Part shown: positions 22,115 to 33,659 of the stretch, piece by piece | Position numbering within the stretch: position 1 is the stretch's first letter | Layout of the letters: each line of letters begins with the position of its first letter | Assembly (NCBI GenBank): GCA_015227615.1 | Contig: JAALGZ010000007.1 | Coordinates: forward strand, 1,922,001-1,986,000 | Direction: 5' to 3' | DNA: 64,000 nt | Source: Labyrinthula sp. Ha | Taxonomy: Eukaryota; Sar; Bigyra; Labyrinthulida; Labyrinthulaceae | Program-made: the position numbers and the translations under genes | Notes under the pieces: model-generated | The model's database searches: none | What the model was told of the DNA's origin: nothing | The model's input: only the letters and a program-made list of their open reading frames with translations

Positions 22115-23655
22115 TTCTAGAGTATTATCTTGTCCAAGACTGTCCGGTCATCCAGTTCGGCTTTAATAAATATTCGTTGTGTTATTCTCTAGAAAGTTGA
22201 AGGTATACCGAAATTTAGTGGAGTTTTCTTATGGAATATGTTACAGTAGATGTTAGTATCTATAGAGGAAACTGTAGGGAAAGAAGTTTGACTTGAAATA
22301 TATCTCTTTATTCCAGCCTTATACAAATTAGAAAAAAAATATGAAATAACACAAAATGCAGGGGAGGAAAAGGAAAAATTGAATATAAGTTGGGATAGTG
22401 GTAGTGTAAGCCGCGCGTTCATGTTATAGAATCAAGGTCTGTAGTTTACTCTGGTTTGCATCGATGATAATCTTCTGTAGAGGGTGTCATTCAAGATCTC
22501 AAGAATTCAAATGCAATTCTATGAATTATGTTCCAGAAGGTCTCTTTGACAGAAAAATGCGACTACTCCTTTAACCCGAAAACTTCATCGAGCCAATTTA
22601 TGATGCAAATCTATGAGAGTTAACGCGGAGAAAATCATTTTGCAAAATCTTGAGGCAATGTATAGTAGGTTTAACTCATTAGCTACTAATCTAATATATG
22701 AGAATAGCAGCTATTGTTTCGCTTTTCGTTATTTACTCGATAGCAGCAGTATTGAGAAACCTGGACAATGCTCATGATCGCAGCAAAAGCAGCTAAAAAT
22801 ATCGAAGCCAGATGTGATCCATCTGAAAACCCTGTCTCACGAACCCATCGTTCACCTTTATCCTCAACAATTGTATCTATCTCAGCTTGAACCAAATATA
22901 AATTTCTTCCCAAGAACAGAATTCCAGCAAGCAGCGTTATAGCTCTCACAATGGTAGAAACAAGATAACACATACCAAACTTATTCCACAAGTACAAAAC
23001 ATTGCATATAGCCTGCCAGGTGATCATAACAGTAGCAGGAGCAATATAGAACTCTCTATATTTAACAATATAATCTTCTTTAATACTATAGTTTTTTTCA
23101 CAGTTAATTTTAAAAATTTCACGCAACTGCTGAAGAAAGGAACCTCCCGACGCTGAACTGGGGATAACCACATCATGTTGCCAATTGTCATAGTAAGCAT
23201 ATTCAAGATAGAAATCTTCAGACTAATCCAAACATACTATGAACGGTATTGTATCCTGAATTAGCACTAGGTGAATCACAGCAGCAAGGACACTGACAAT
23301 CAGGATTGTTAACATCACACCAAAAGCCCCGTGACTTGCATTCCAGTACGTCTGAACAGTTCTGGGGAAAGGGAGTTTCTGAGTTGGTATACTATCCTCC
23401 TTCAAAGGTTAAATTTGTACAACGGGGGGGGGGAGGGAATCAGGCACCTGTTTCGCATCAACAGCTTCCACATGGTACATTGGCTGTACGTACTGTGGGC
23501 TCTGCTCACTTGTCTCTCCTGTTTGTACCATCTGTGGGTTTTGTTGAACGGATGTAGTCATATTCACTTCTTGGTCTTGGTTCGGGTTGTTCATGTGATA
23601 GTAAATAGTTCTGTTTTACTGTAACTTTCTTGTTTTAGTTTGGTTTTACTGCATT
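22115..23655. repeat. Segmental duplication, copy A
   Basis: Diverged direct duplicate of 28990-31690. Anchors include the stretch near 22141 (GTCCGGTCATCCAG) against 29030 (GTCTGGTCATTCAG), AGAGGAAACTGTAGGG near 22263 against AGAGGAAGCTGTAGGG near 29147, the whole four-TM gene, and its upstream flank. Copy A lacks about 1.2 kb present in copy B. Confidence 0.8.
22686..23606 (-). pseudogene. Decayed paralogue of the four-TM protein gene
   Basis: Colinear with the intact gene at 30738-31640 and nearly the same length, with shared stretches such as NPQMVQ, QSPQYVQPMY, AVDAKQVP, LPFP, LAAVIHL and QASQYCC/QVSQYCC. The frame is kept throughout but is interrupted by a TAA (23409-23411) and a TAG (23223-23225). 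The codon matching the intact start ATG is ATT (23604-23606). A later ATG at 23592-23594, four codons downstream, could serve instead. A nine-base G run (C on the coding strand) lies just before the first stop. The Tyr-repeat tract of the intact copy is absent here. Amino-acid-level similarity remains good, suggesting either fairly recent loss of function or some expression of fragments. Confidence 0.82.
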
Positions 23656-26600
23656 GTTCCCTACAAGTTATGGCTTTTTAACGGAACAAACATCATTTAA
23701 CCAAACTTTATTGCCTCGAAATTGCTATCGTGAAAGAAATATTAAGAATCCTTAACGTTATATCTCTTGTGGTAAAAACTGCTTTGCCGATTGTAACGTT
23801 AAGATTATCCGCTTGAGAAAGCTATCTTGTCTCAGTTCTATAAGGGCGCTATCCCTTCTTAGAGTATTCTCCCTACAAAAATAAAACTGTCGAAACACTT
23901 ACTTAGAATAGGATTGAGGATGCAACAAATACTTGCCTCAAAAGCTCATTTGCACTAAGACTTTATTATTCTTAATATAACACCTCTTGAAGAGAGAACT
24001 GGGGAAATACATAGAATACTCTGTATGTCTCAGGAAAATATACATTTTCATGATGAAGAAACAGCTCTATGTATCCTAAAAATTACTTTCGGAGAGCCTA
24101 AAACACATAATTTAAGAGGTAATTTTGTTCCGTAAGTGCTTATTAGGCATAAAATGGTTTTGTATTATGATAAATTGGGGACAGGTAAGTTTCAATATGC
24201 AAGAGTCTTAAGATAATCCTGTAAATCAGTAATTGCCCGAGTGAAAGTGTTTTCTCTCAGCCAATACTTTGCCTTAATGTACAAGATAATGCTCTAAGAT
24301 ACTTCAAATATTCTGTTCTAAAGTAAAATACTTAGTACTTTATTTTTTAAACCAAAATAACTTTAACTCAAATTTGTCATTTATATGTTTTAAAAATATA
24401 TGCCAATTTTAAATCATTATTTTATTTTCTTGCGTATCTTCATCGATATTCATGTACACCATGATTGTAACCTATGAGATTTATTATTTGAAAATACATG
24501 TTTAACAAATCACGCTTCAATTATGAAGATTTCAAAAAATGTTAAATTAACCTTACAACCTATTCTTTCCAGGTGAAACTGCATTTTGGGTGAAATACAT
24601 CAAATGTACATAGCTCTTTTCGCAACAAATTTTAAGATTCATAATTAAAATAAATCTAGTATCTAGTATATCTCTGAAATACTTTTGACTAATAACAAAA
24701 ACAATCCTTGATTTCATGTATTTAATAAATAGGACACCAGATGCAACCAATTTTAGTATATCCATTTCATATAAACTATCAAGCATTGCAAAAATATACT
24801 ACAGCACTTCTGTCAATAGGCGAATTTAGTTTTAGTATAGATTTTAAGGCATATAGCAAAAAATATTTGCTTTCCCGGTAACTTTTTTTGCTTGACGTTC
24901 ATGGCTATATCAACGTTCTTTTGGAAAATTCAGTATAATGGCTCTATACTGTAAACCGCATACTCAGTTCTTCTTCGATGCTGCAAGCATCTTTAAAGCC
25001 TAACCTTAAACTATCTAGTATAAAAATTAATAAAGTATGAACAATCTAAACTTCAAAAACAAGACCAGTGAAAATAACGAATATAGTATATCTTAACTGT
25101 TGTCATCAAATTTTCCTCAAATAAAATATTGTCACCCATCAATGCACCAAATTTAAACTTTTTCGAGTATTTTTTGTCGGCGTTTTGGATAAGGATAGGT
25201 AATTTAAGCCCTATATAATGCTAATTTCAGGTGTTCTTGTCACTGAGCTTATTGACTTAAAAAGTATACATTCAGACATATCATCATCTAGAACTGCTCT
25301 ATTGCAGGAAAGATTTTACTAAGTCTTTAGAAATCTACTAAATCTAAAATTCTAAATAATTTTCAGAGTACAGCTACTCTGGTGAAGTACGATCCCGCTA
25401 AGTTTTATTCAGAAAGTCAAGAGTGTAAGTCTGCGCATTTCAGGATACCAAAGTTTTCAGTCTTGCTATAATTACATAGCTTTGTGCTGTGCACAACCTT
25501 GGAAAATTAAGAAGCAAGGGTCGTAGCCTCTACAATACCTTATGTGCCGACTTTGAATATTGAAAAAAACGACTGTACCAGGAGAACATCCGTTCTTGTT
25601 AACTACATTTAGTATAATACTTCCAGAAATACTCGTATAAAACCCGAACAGGTACACCTGAGCAAAGAGGGTCTCTTTTAAGTTCACACTCGTAGTCATA
25701 TCCAGTTTTTCTCAAGCGGAGCTGCCCACACATATACATGACCAGGATACCCTCTACTCAACCCCCCCATTAATTCTTTGTTATTGGCCAGCCATGAAAC
25801 TGTGTGGTTGCCGGGCGTCCAAAATTTTGCCCAAAATATTCTTCAAATACTAGTTATGTCCATTCATAAACCACCAAAAGTATGTTTTTGACCTCAAGGA
25901 TAAGTACTTGCGCACGTTTAAACTTTTCCGGTGAGCTCGTACAGTGCAGAAAGGCTTTTTAGCCAATGTAAGCTGATTTTTCTGGATAAAAGAAACATAA
26001 TGTTTATGCCACTTTAAATAGGATCTCTTTCTTAAAGGTGTTTTTAATGAGTTGATGAGTATCAGTATTCATTTTGCTATAACATAATCAATTAAATTCT
26101 TTGATGAAGAGGAAGAAGAAGAGATGTATCTAGAAAAAGAAGAATCGCTTGAGGGAATTTGTTTCTTTGACAAGAATGTTTCTATGAGCAGTTCAGAATA
26201 TGAAACTGAAACTCTAAAGTCCTCGAAAAAACTTACTGTTTCCTTTATATAAGCAAGTATTGCAGTTTAAAGGTTTACACACTACTTAGCATCGTTTCGG
26301 ACCTGTTTAACTCTTGAGAATAAGATGTAGTTTAAACAAGAAACCCATTTAGCTTGGTCAATTTGTGGAAAAGATTGAGCCCCTGGTGCCGGCATGCCCG
26401 TCTGTCTCCAAATAATAGTTTTTCTGGTTTTCAGACCTCCAAATCCGGTGGCTCCCTATGGAGATTCAGCAAAATTCATGTATTTCTATTTCAGTATTAC
26501 TGGTCATATACACATATTTTTATAAGGTTCATAGCAAGGTATCTTATTTTTAAAATCTCAAAAAGTTTAAATAATCTTCTCTAATGTTGAACATTCCTCT

Positions 26601-28989
26601 TTACATAATACCAACTAACAAAAACACCTACAAGAATGATTGTTAGCTCAATCTAGTAGTGCTCATGACTCGTCTTGAGTCTTCATCCAGAATACCAAAA
26701 TGGCTTTCCTATTGAGCATAATCATGGAAACTTCGTGTAATTAACCTTAGCTCCAAACTAAGTATTAAAGCACTCGGAAATGAAATTCCAGGTTTAGAAA
26801 TATTACGAACTAAGACTCTATTTTTTCCATAACAGGTTTTCAGTAATATAGAAAATAGTAGTAACATTTTGAAACTCTTGCTTCTTGTAGTTGTGTCACT
26901 CTTTGTTATATTATTGAAAATTCACATAAAAGATTACGTGTCTTTAGCTTTTACACTTAATGGATTGATAAGAGAATAAAATATCTTAACAAAAAACACC
27001 ACTGATTGCTTAAGAGTAATAAGTGTTTATTCTCGTCAAGACAATGATATTTTATTTCCGTCTCTAGTATATCTAAGATTTAAAGCGATACGATGTTTTC
27101 TACTCAAGCAACTTATTCGTTGATTTATAGAAAAATATTGGATTTAACTTACAAAAATCGATATATTAGAATTGTACTATGATATGTTAAGTACCTATGG
27201 TGTATGTTACATAACCAAGCTCATGTTTATTGGGTAGGATACATGTTGCTCGTACGCATAGCCCACAATGATCCACGGTATGGCACCTGGCTTTTTATGA
27301 CTTTGAATTAACTAGATAAGATACCAACTGTATCATAATCGTAAGGTCGATGTTAATCTTTTAGGCTGCAGCGTAAACATAAGACACTAGGTCAGTGCGA
27401 ATCCCTTGATATCAGTACCAAGAAGTTACGAATACATAGAGTCGAGAACAATCCATGAGTATGAATAGAATAACCTAGGCAACATTGAAAAATTATTTTA
27501 CGTAGCAGAGAATCTGTTATCAATTAAGTTAGAAAATAAGAAGATGGATTCGCTTACTATAAACTTCGATGTAGATAGCTATGGAGACCAGGATGGAGGG
27601 TTTTTAGTTGGAAAAGAATCCAACTATATAGTCAAGAAGGAATAAATTATAGTAAAAGCAAGAAAGCGAGTAGTATCCATCAAAATCCTATTCAAGAAAA
27701 CTTAGAATCTGTATTTTTAATATTTCATCAATTGATGAATAATTACCGATATTCTACTAGAAATACTACGCATTAAATTTTGAAATACTTATTAGCACCA
27801 AATATAACGTAATTGTCAAATAAAAGATAACAACATAGCTAAGATCAGACAAAGAACATGGAAGTCAAGGCCCTTACCACAGCAAGTTTATTTTGCATTC
27901 AAGAATGTAAGTAGAGTTGGGGTTTGGGGAGAAAATCAAGTTGACTGGTACAAAATCACATCTCTTATGCGTTAAATACTTTGGGTACACTTGATTTATC
28001 CTAAGTAACCGTTTTAATGTAGTGCTAGACCCTGTTATCATATCTTTGCATATTTGGCAACATATTTTTGTCATTACCTCTTGATGTAGACCCTGTAACC
28101 CTCGCCGAGTTCTTCCAGTTTTTAAGAATATGACTTCAAAGGAGAATAGATAAAACGGAAACAAAAATAATTTTACCTTAATTTAACAGAGAAAATAGAA
28201 ATAAACCTTAAAGTTCTCTTAGAAAAAACAACAGTGATCAAATGAGGTTGCAGTTAAGAAAATAAAAGCAAATTTTAACTTTCAATAACTTTCTTCTAAC
28301 TAAGTTAAAAGCTTTAACCCAAACTTAGATGCTTTATAGGCTAAACCTATATGTAATGCGCACTAATATCTTAAATTGAACTAACAAACATAGAAATCCA
28401 ATAGTGAAAGACACTTATCTTAGATCCGTTTTCAAATGTCCACTTAATCATCAGTATACATATCAACCGTGTTCAAGAAGCATGTTAGCATCGCAAGAGC
28501 GAAGTGAAGGAAAGTATTAGTGCTACAGAGGGAACAGGTTTGGTATTGCTACAGACAGCAGCGATTTGTCTCTATTAAATATTTTTTCGTAATATTCGAC
28601 TCTTCTTTTTTGTTTGTATAAGTGTTCTTCGCCGAAATTGGGTGTCTTTAACGTCTAATTGCAAAAGGGGGTTCTAATCTATGTGAAGAACCAAATAGTT
28701 TTTGAATATACCGTTGTTTCATGGTAAATAGTTCCATAGCGCAATATTGCCGCTGAACAGATAGTAGATGAAATTCTGAGAATCTCAAAACTTGAACAAG
28801 TGTTAACAGCTTGAAAAGTTGCTACGAGTTATTTCGATGATAGAGCGCTTTTTTAGTTACCTATAGTTTTAGCCTCTAAGAAGGCACATAATTTGGTCGA
28901 AACCACATTGACAAACATTTATATTTGGTACTATATTAGACATGGTGCATAACCTACATTGACATGGAATGTTGCTTAATATTTTAATA
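23656..28989. other. Long non-coding interval containing one copy of a diverged large repeat
   Basis: No credible gene. About 24190-26700 aligns patchily with 42760-44720 in the same orientation (see the repeat entries). Open frames here are short and of AT-rich random character. Small runs such as TACCAACTAA and GATTGTTAGCTC near 26610-26650 recur near 44600-44636. Confidence 0.55.
24190..26700 (+). repeat. Diverged large repeat, copy 1
   Basis: Direct counterpart at 42760-44720. Shared anchors: TTAAGATAATCCTGTAAATCA near 24206 with TTTAAGATAATCTTGTAAAT near 42767; TTACTACAGCACTTCTGT-type sequence near 24798 with GTTACAGCACTTCTGTGAA near 43352; TACCAACTAAC...GATTGTTAGCTC near 26610 with the same motif pair near 44600. 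Gaps are frequent, so the duplication is old. Function unknown. Confidence 0.5.
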
Positions 28990-30234
28990 CTTCCCTTATT
29001 ACAGAGTACGGTTTTACGTATTACTGTCTGGTCATTCAGCTCTGCTTCAACAAATGTTGTTTGAGTTATTGTCTACACCGTCGAGGGTATACAGAAGCTC
29101 AGTGGAGTGTTCTTATGGGTTATGTTGTAGTTGCTGCTTGCATTTATAGAGGAAGCTGTAGGGTAGGAAGTTGGATTTGAAATATGCATATTTAAGTCAC
29201 TTCCCTACCAAGCAGTGAGAAAACAAAAAAAACGAAATCACCAGGGGATAAAAGGAACAATTGAAAACTTTGAAATATGGTGAGGTACTATCTGTCTCAA
29301 TTCTATTTTTTTGCGGTCGAATTAGAGAGTACGACTAACTCTAGTATGTGTTGTTGATGAGTTCTAATAGAGTAAACCTATTGGTATGAGCTTTCTAAAC
29401 AAGATTATTTATATCGGAAGTTTGTGAATGAGGTAAGCACATTACCGTTGAAGCTAGTTTAGTTATTATCGTCGGATACTTTCAAACCTAGTAAGCGAAT
29501 GAAAGCAAAGCAAAGCAACCGTAGAAACATTTTTTAAGAGGATGTCGTGAGGTTAACTCAAGTCTTGTTTAGCTGGTGTCTAGCCGCTGAAAATCATTGA
29601 TTTACGAATGTGCTAGCTTCGCGTTAAGGGAAGCCAGAAAATGAGCTGGCAATTCCCCTAAAAAATATCAGGATATTTTAATGAAGGCTATGGCTGCAGG
29701 TACCTAGTCTATTTATTTTAGGGAAACACGTAGGCTTATAACTTTATTTTACCTAAACATCTTCATTGACGCAAATGTTTTACCTCCGCCTGGTAACTAA
29801 GTACTTCACCGTTATTTAACTTGCATTGTCTAACTTTTTAGTTCCAAATTTCGTTGCAAATGACAACAGTATTCTTTCTCGTTTATATACTTGGGTCTAG
29901 GGAACGGGTTTGATTTAATGATATTTTTTCAATAAAAGTTCTCCAATATCTAGGTTTTGATTGATTCTTATAATTCTACCATCAATCTGATTGATTTCTT
30001 ATAACCAACTGATTATCCATAACAAACTGGGTCATATAATGTTGGACCAAATGTGAAAAAATATCTTTTCTCATTTTAACGCGGTGCTAAAACGTTCAAA
30101 GAAAAGGTGACATGGCTCAAATGTCTCCAAATCCTGGATTATATGGCCTTTTTATATGGGTCTTCATACGATGCAAAGATGAGATATGAATATTCTCGCC
30201 ATTTGTCCAACTCCGTGTAGCCTAATCTTGTGTT

Positions 30235-30345
30235 GATAATAACAAAAAAATCAGAATCATTTGATGAAAATCAAAATCTCAATTCTTTTTTTGATAATCA
30301 GAAGCAAAACAGCAATCAAATAATTATTGATAATTTTTTATCAAA
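30235..30345 (+). repeat. Dispersed repeat, copy 2
   Basis: Contains AATCAGAATCATTTGATG, GAAAATCAAAATCTCAATTC and TTGATAATCAGAAGC. Matches the reverse complement of about 9169-9227 and the forward sequence near 44470-44560 (AAAATCAAAATCCAGGTTC). Lies inside the extra segment of duplication copy B. Confidence 0.55.
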
Positions 30346-30737
30346 TTCGATGCCTACTTAGATCTCAAGTAGATTGGTTCTTTCCTGTTGAGAACTATCA
30401 GTTTACGGATTTATAAAATGTGGACTTTCCGATTTGTTCTTAGATAACTTATTTTCACTTTCTAAGTTGTTATATGGGCACTCTACTACTAAGCATAGCA
30501 AATAAAGACTGGCTAGTTAACTATCACACACCAAGAACTCCTCTAGTACAACAATTAAAATTTCGCTTAAGAAGCTCTCGCTAAGGGAGAACTACTACTA
30601 ACCTTTCAAGCAAAACTTCCTCGAGGCTAAATATGCTGCCTATCTCTGATAGCTAGCGCCAAGAAAATTGTTTTACAAAATTCTTAAGAAATAAATGTAT
30701 AATATGTTTAGCTAATTGCCTATTAATCTAATACACG

Positions 30738-31640
30738 CTAAGCACAGGTACAATTCGGTTTGTTGTTATTAACTCGACAGCAGCAATATTGGGAGGCCTG
30801 AACAATGCTTATGATCATAGCAACAGCTGCCATAATTATCGAAGCTACATATGGTCCAGCTTCAATCTCCGTACTAGCAATGAATTCATCCCCTATTTCT
30901 TCGACTAAGATATCTATATCTTCTTGAACTACAGTTAGAGTTCCAACCAAGACAAAAATTCCAATAAGCAGCGTTATAGCTCTAATAATGTTGGAAACAA
31001 GATAACACATATCAAACTTATTTCCCATTTGCATGATATTAAAAATAGCCTGCCAGATGATTATACCAGCAGCAGGAACTATATAGAATGCTGTATCTTC
31101 AACAATATACTCTCCTTCAAGAACTGAACCTTCTTGTCTTACATTTTGAAAATTTTGAGGCAGCTTCTGAAGAACAGAATCTCCCATTACTGCACTGGGG
31201 TTTGCTACCTCTCCTTGAGCGTAGTAATAGTAATAGTAGTAATAATAATAATATCCATCGACATCCAAGAATATTTTGAACGCTACTCTATCCTGAAATA
31301 GCGCCAAGTGAATCACAGCCGCTAGGAAACCGATAATTAAGGTTGTGAGCAGCATACTAAACACTCCAGGACTATCATTTCGATAGGATTGAACAGCTTG
31401 AGGGAAAGGGAGTTTGTAAGTAGGTACGTTTCCCTGCTGCACAGGCTGTACTTGAGCAACAGGAGGGAGTGAAGCAGGAACCTGTTTTGCATCAACAGCT
31501 TGCGCAGGGTACATTGGCTGTACGTACTGCGGGGACTGTTGAATTGGTTGTACTGCTTGGACCATCTGTGGGTTTTGTTGAACCGGTGTAGCCATAATAA
31601 CTACTTGGTGTTGGTTCGGGTTGTTTACGTGAGGGTACAT
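30738..31640 (-). CDS. Four-transmembrane protein with Gln/Pro/Val-rich N-terminus, 300 aa
   Basis: Intact 300-residue frame starting at ATG 31638-31640. Residues 1-85 are a soluble Q/P/V-rich tail (NPNQHQ, QSPQYVQPMYPAQAV). Four hydrophobic segments follow at about 94-116, 186-205, 212-238 and 263-283, the last ending in Cys-rich QYCCCRV, a possible palmitoylation site. The pattern is MARVEL/tetraspan-like by topology only; I do not recognise the family and the function is unknown. Between segments 1 and 2 lies a run of 11 tyrosines (130-140) encoded by a TAC/TAT trinucleotide repeat. A decayed paralogue lies 8 kb away at 22686-23606. Conservation of the membrane segments between the two copies supports it as a real gene. 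Confidence 0.8.
   Translation of the reverse strand: MYPHVNNPNQHQVVIMATPVQQNPQMVQAVQPIQQSPQYVQPMYPAQAVDAKQVPASLPPVAQVQPVQQGNVPTYKLPFPQAVQSYRNDSPGVFSMLLTTLIIGFLAAVIHLALFQDRVAFKIFLDVDGYYYYYYYYYYYAQGEVANPSAVMGDSVLQKLPQNFQNVRQEGSVLEGEYIVEDTAFYIVPAAGIIIWQAIFNIMQMGNKFDMCYLVSNIIRAITLLIGIFVLVGTLTVVQEDIDILVEEIGDEFIASTEIEAGPYVASIIMAAVAMIISIVQASQYCCCRVNNNKPNCTCA
31221..31253 (-). repeat. Coding trinucleotide microsatellite (poly-Tyr)
   Basis: Plus strand reads a run of GTA/ATA triplets (for example AGTAATAGTAATAGTAGTAA), giving 11 consecutive tyrosines in the four-TM protein. The paralogue at 22686-23606 has no such run, so the expansion probably arose after the duplication. Confidence 0.85.
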
Positions 31641-31690
31641 AGTTATGTTTTATTGTAAGTTTTTTGTTTTGGTTTGGTTTAAACAGACTT

Positions 31691-32416
31691 TGTTTCCTCC
31701 CAGCAGAAATATTTGTTCCTTAAATAACTTCTGTGAAGTAGTTTTACGGGGAAAGCTTTCAGTAAGGAGTTCCCTGCATGAATGTACAATGAGAAGGATA
31801 TTTGATTCGCAAAGAGAAGTTATAGATGAAAGTATTTTGCATTTTGAAGTGTGATCGGAACAGGGCACGATATTTCTTTGTTTCTAGTTTTGCTGGAACT
31901 TCGGTGTATAAATGAATATTCACAGTATTCTTGAAGGATAAAGTTTAACATATACCACATTCTTGTTTTTTTTATATGAGGTTAAGACTTGTCCTCTAGT
32001 GTCTGAGCGTGGAACAACTGTGCTCATCGTTTGTTGCCTTGTGATGAGTTAACTTTGCTTAGACGTATTTGTTCAAGATTGCTTAATGGCTAAAGAATAA
32101 GGCTACTAGCTGCTATTGTAGCAAACTTTTAAATATAACGCAATTATCAATCCTCATTTAGCTGCTAGAACTTTTTTTCTTATGGCCTGTTGACATTTCA
32201 ACAGTTACTGTCCCGCTGAGTGAAGATGTATTTTTCGCTGACTACAGTGTTTAAGGGTTTGTGTGCAAAAAAGAGGCCTCTCAATATGAAATATATATAA
32301 TCTTTCCTCATAATATAAGCAGTACTGCAGTTAGAAAGCTATACGACATTAAGAGAATCGAATAGGTATCAGAAAGTTGAAAGTAAAACTAGTTTAGTGG
32401 TTGCGTACTGTTCACT
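31691..32416. other. Non-coding interval
   Basis: Lies between the four-TM gene start and the 3' end of cysteine synthase. No coding frame of note and no recognisable element. Confidence 0.55.
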
Positions 32417-33565
32417 CTAAGGGTTCAATGCCATTTCAGTTGCCTTCTTAATCTGCTCTTCAAAGTATTCTATTCCCTCTTCATCCTCATACTCGTGGGC
32501 AAAACGCAGATCCTCTTTGTTTCGCAACCATGGTGCTACAGGTAGACCCTTACCAACCAAGAACTGTTCACTATATATTTTTGAAGCATATCTCTGGCCC
32601 ATATCACATAAAACGGTAACAATATTTCTCCGGCTACCAAAACCTAAGTGCTCAGCTACTTTCAGAGTTCCTGCCACATTAATACCAGCGCTTGAACCAA
32701 CTGCCAACCCCTCTTTCTCTTGGAGTTGGTTCAACGCATTAATCATCTCAGTATCTGTTATTTCAAAGCACCCCGAAGGTTCAAAGCCCTCTAAGTTCCC
32801 TGTGATTCGATTCTGCCCAACTCCTTCACTGATTGACGAACCATTTGATCTTAACTCTCCGGTGTGAAAATAAGATACTAGCCCAGCACCCTGTGGGTCA
32901 GTCAAGAAAATCTTTGTATCAGGACTCTCCCTCCTCATAATATCCGCAATACCAGCTATCGTACCACCAGTCCCTGCGGCACAGGAAAAAGCATCAACTT
33001 TCTCTCCAGTCAACTTAGCTACATCATCAAGAATCTCTTTACCTGTCTGGAAGTGTGCCTTCTTGTTGTCCAAGTTATCCCACTGATTAGCATAAAAAGC
33101 CTTAACACCTTGATCTTTCAAGTTGTTTGAAATTCGCTCTGCGACATGTACATAATTGTTTTCGTTTTTATAAGGAACTGCAGCAACTTCGACGAGATGA
33201 GCTCCTGCCCAACGAAGCACATTCTTCTTCTCTTGTGAGTTAGTATTGGCAATGACAATAACGCATTTATATCCGAATATTCTAGAGGCGAGGGCAAGAC
33301 CAATACCTGTGTTTCCAGCCGTTCCTTCAATAATCAAACCTTCTTGTCCCCGCACAAGCTCGCCTCGTTCTTCTGCCCCTAGAATCATCTTTAACGCTGC
33401 TCGATCCTTGATACTCCCACCTGGATTTTCATATTCACACTTTCCGAATATATTGCATCCTGTCTGCTCACTAAATGACTTAAGATAAACCAAGCTGGTA
33501 TTCCCAACTAGGCTTTGAAATGCCGGAATATCTTTATACGAAGCTGTACTCAAGAATCGCTTCAT
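32417..33565 (-). CDS. Cysteine synthase (O-acetylserine/O-succinylserine sulfhydrylase family), probably mitochondrial
   Basis: PLP-dependent fold-type II enzyme that makes cysteine from an activated serine and sulfide. Full length at 382 residues from ATG 33563-33565, with no intron. The start MKRFLSTASYKD is basic and Ser-rich, like a mitochondrial presequence. PLP Schiff-base lysine K53 sits in NPGGSIKDR; the substrate loop reads EGTAGNTGIG (80-89); the phosphate loop AAGTGGTIAG is at about 196-205; GSSAGIN near 292 contacts the PLP pyridine nitrogen. The about 30-residue C-terminal tail (EYEDEEGIEYFEEQ) recalls the longer fungal mitochondrial-type cysteine synthases rather than short bacterial CysK. 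Head-to-head with the E1 gene, 94 bp apart. A cystathionine beta-synthase is unlikely because no heme or CBS domains are present. Confidence 0.93.
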   Translation of the reverse strand: MKRFLSTASYKDIPAFQSLVGNTSLVYLKSFSEQTGCNIFGKCEYENPGGSIKDRAALKMILGAEERGELVRGQEGLIIEGTAGNTGIGLALASRIFGYKCVIVIANTNSQEKKNVLRWAGAHLVEVAAVPYKNENNYVHVAERISNNLKDQGVKAFYANQWDNLDNKKAHFQTGKEILDDVAKLTGEKVDAFSCAAGTGGTIAGIADIMRRESPDTKIFLTDPQGAGLVSYFHTGELRSNGSSISEGVGQNRITGNLEGFEPSGCFEITDTEMINALNQLQEKEGLAVGSSAGINVAGTLKVAEHLGFGSRRNIVTVLCDMGQRYASKIYSEQFLVGKGLPVAPWLRNKEDLRFAHEYEDEEGIEYFEEQIKKATEMALNP

Positions 33566-33659
33566 CTTTAGAAATACGTCAGAGGCAATGCTGCATTTGA
33601 TTGGTTAAACGTAAGTTGTAGCCCAATGAAATGGAACCTAAATAATGAAAATTGGGTAA
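33566..33659. promoter_or_regulatory. Bidirectional promoter interval between cysteine synthase and the E1 gene
   Basis: Only 94 bp separate the two start codons on opposite strands, so both 5' UTRs and core promoters must overlap here. No TATA box or named site can be assigned confidently. Contains CCAATGAAAT (about 33622) and ATTGG on the other strand, compatible with a CCAAT-type site. Confidence 0.6.

Larger units (their letters stand above)
28990..31690. repeat. Segmental duplication, copy B
   Basis: Direct counterpart of 22115-23655, carrying the intact four-TM gene. About 29400-30590 has no match in copy A and includes a dispersed-repeat copy, so it is probably an insertion in B, or a loss from A. 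Confidence 0.78.

Noticed and set aside
23381-23410. A 29-nt intron-like segment (GTACAAAT...GGATAG, minus strand) covering the first stop of the decayed four-TM copy
   Set aside because: It has the length and ends of the real introns here, but removing it shifts the frame and destroys the similarity to the intact paralogue. It is treated as part of a pseudogene.
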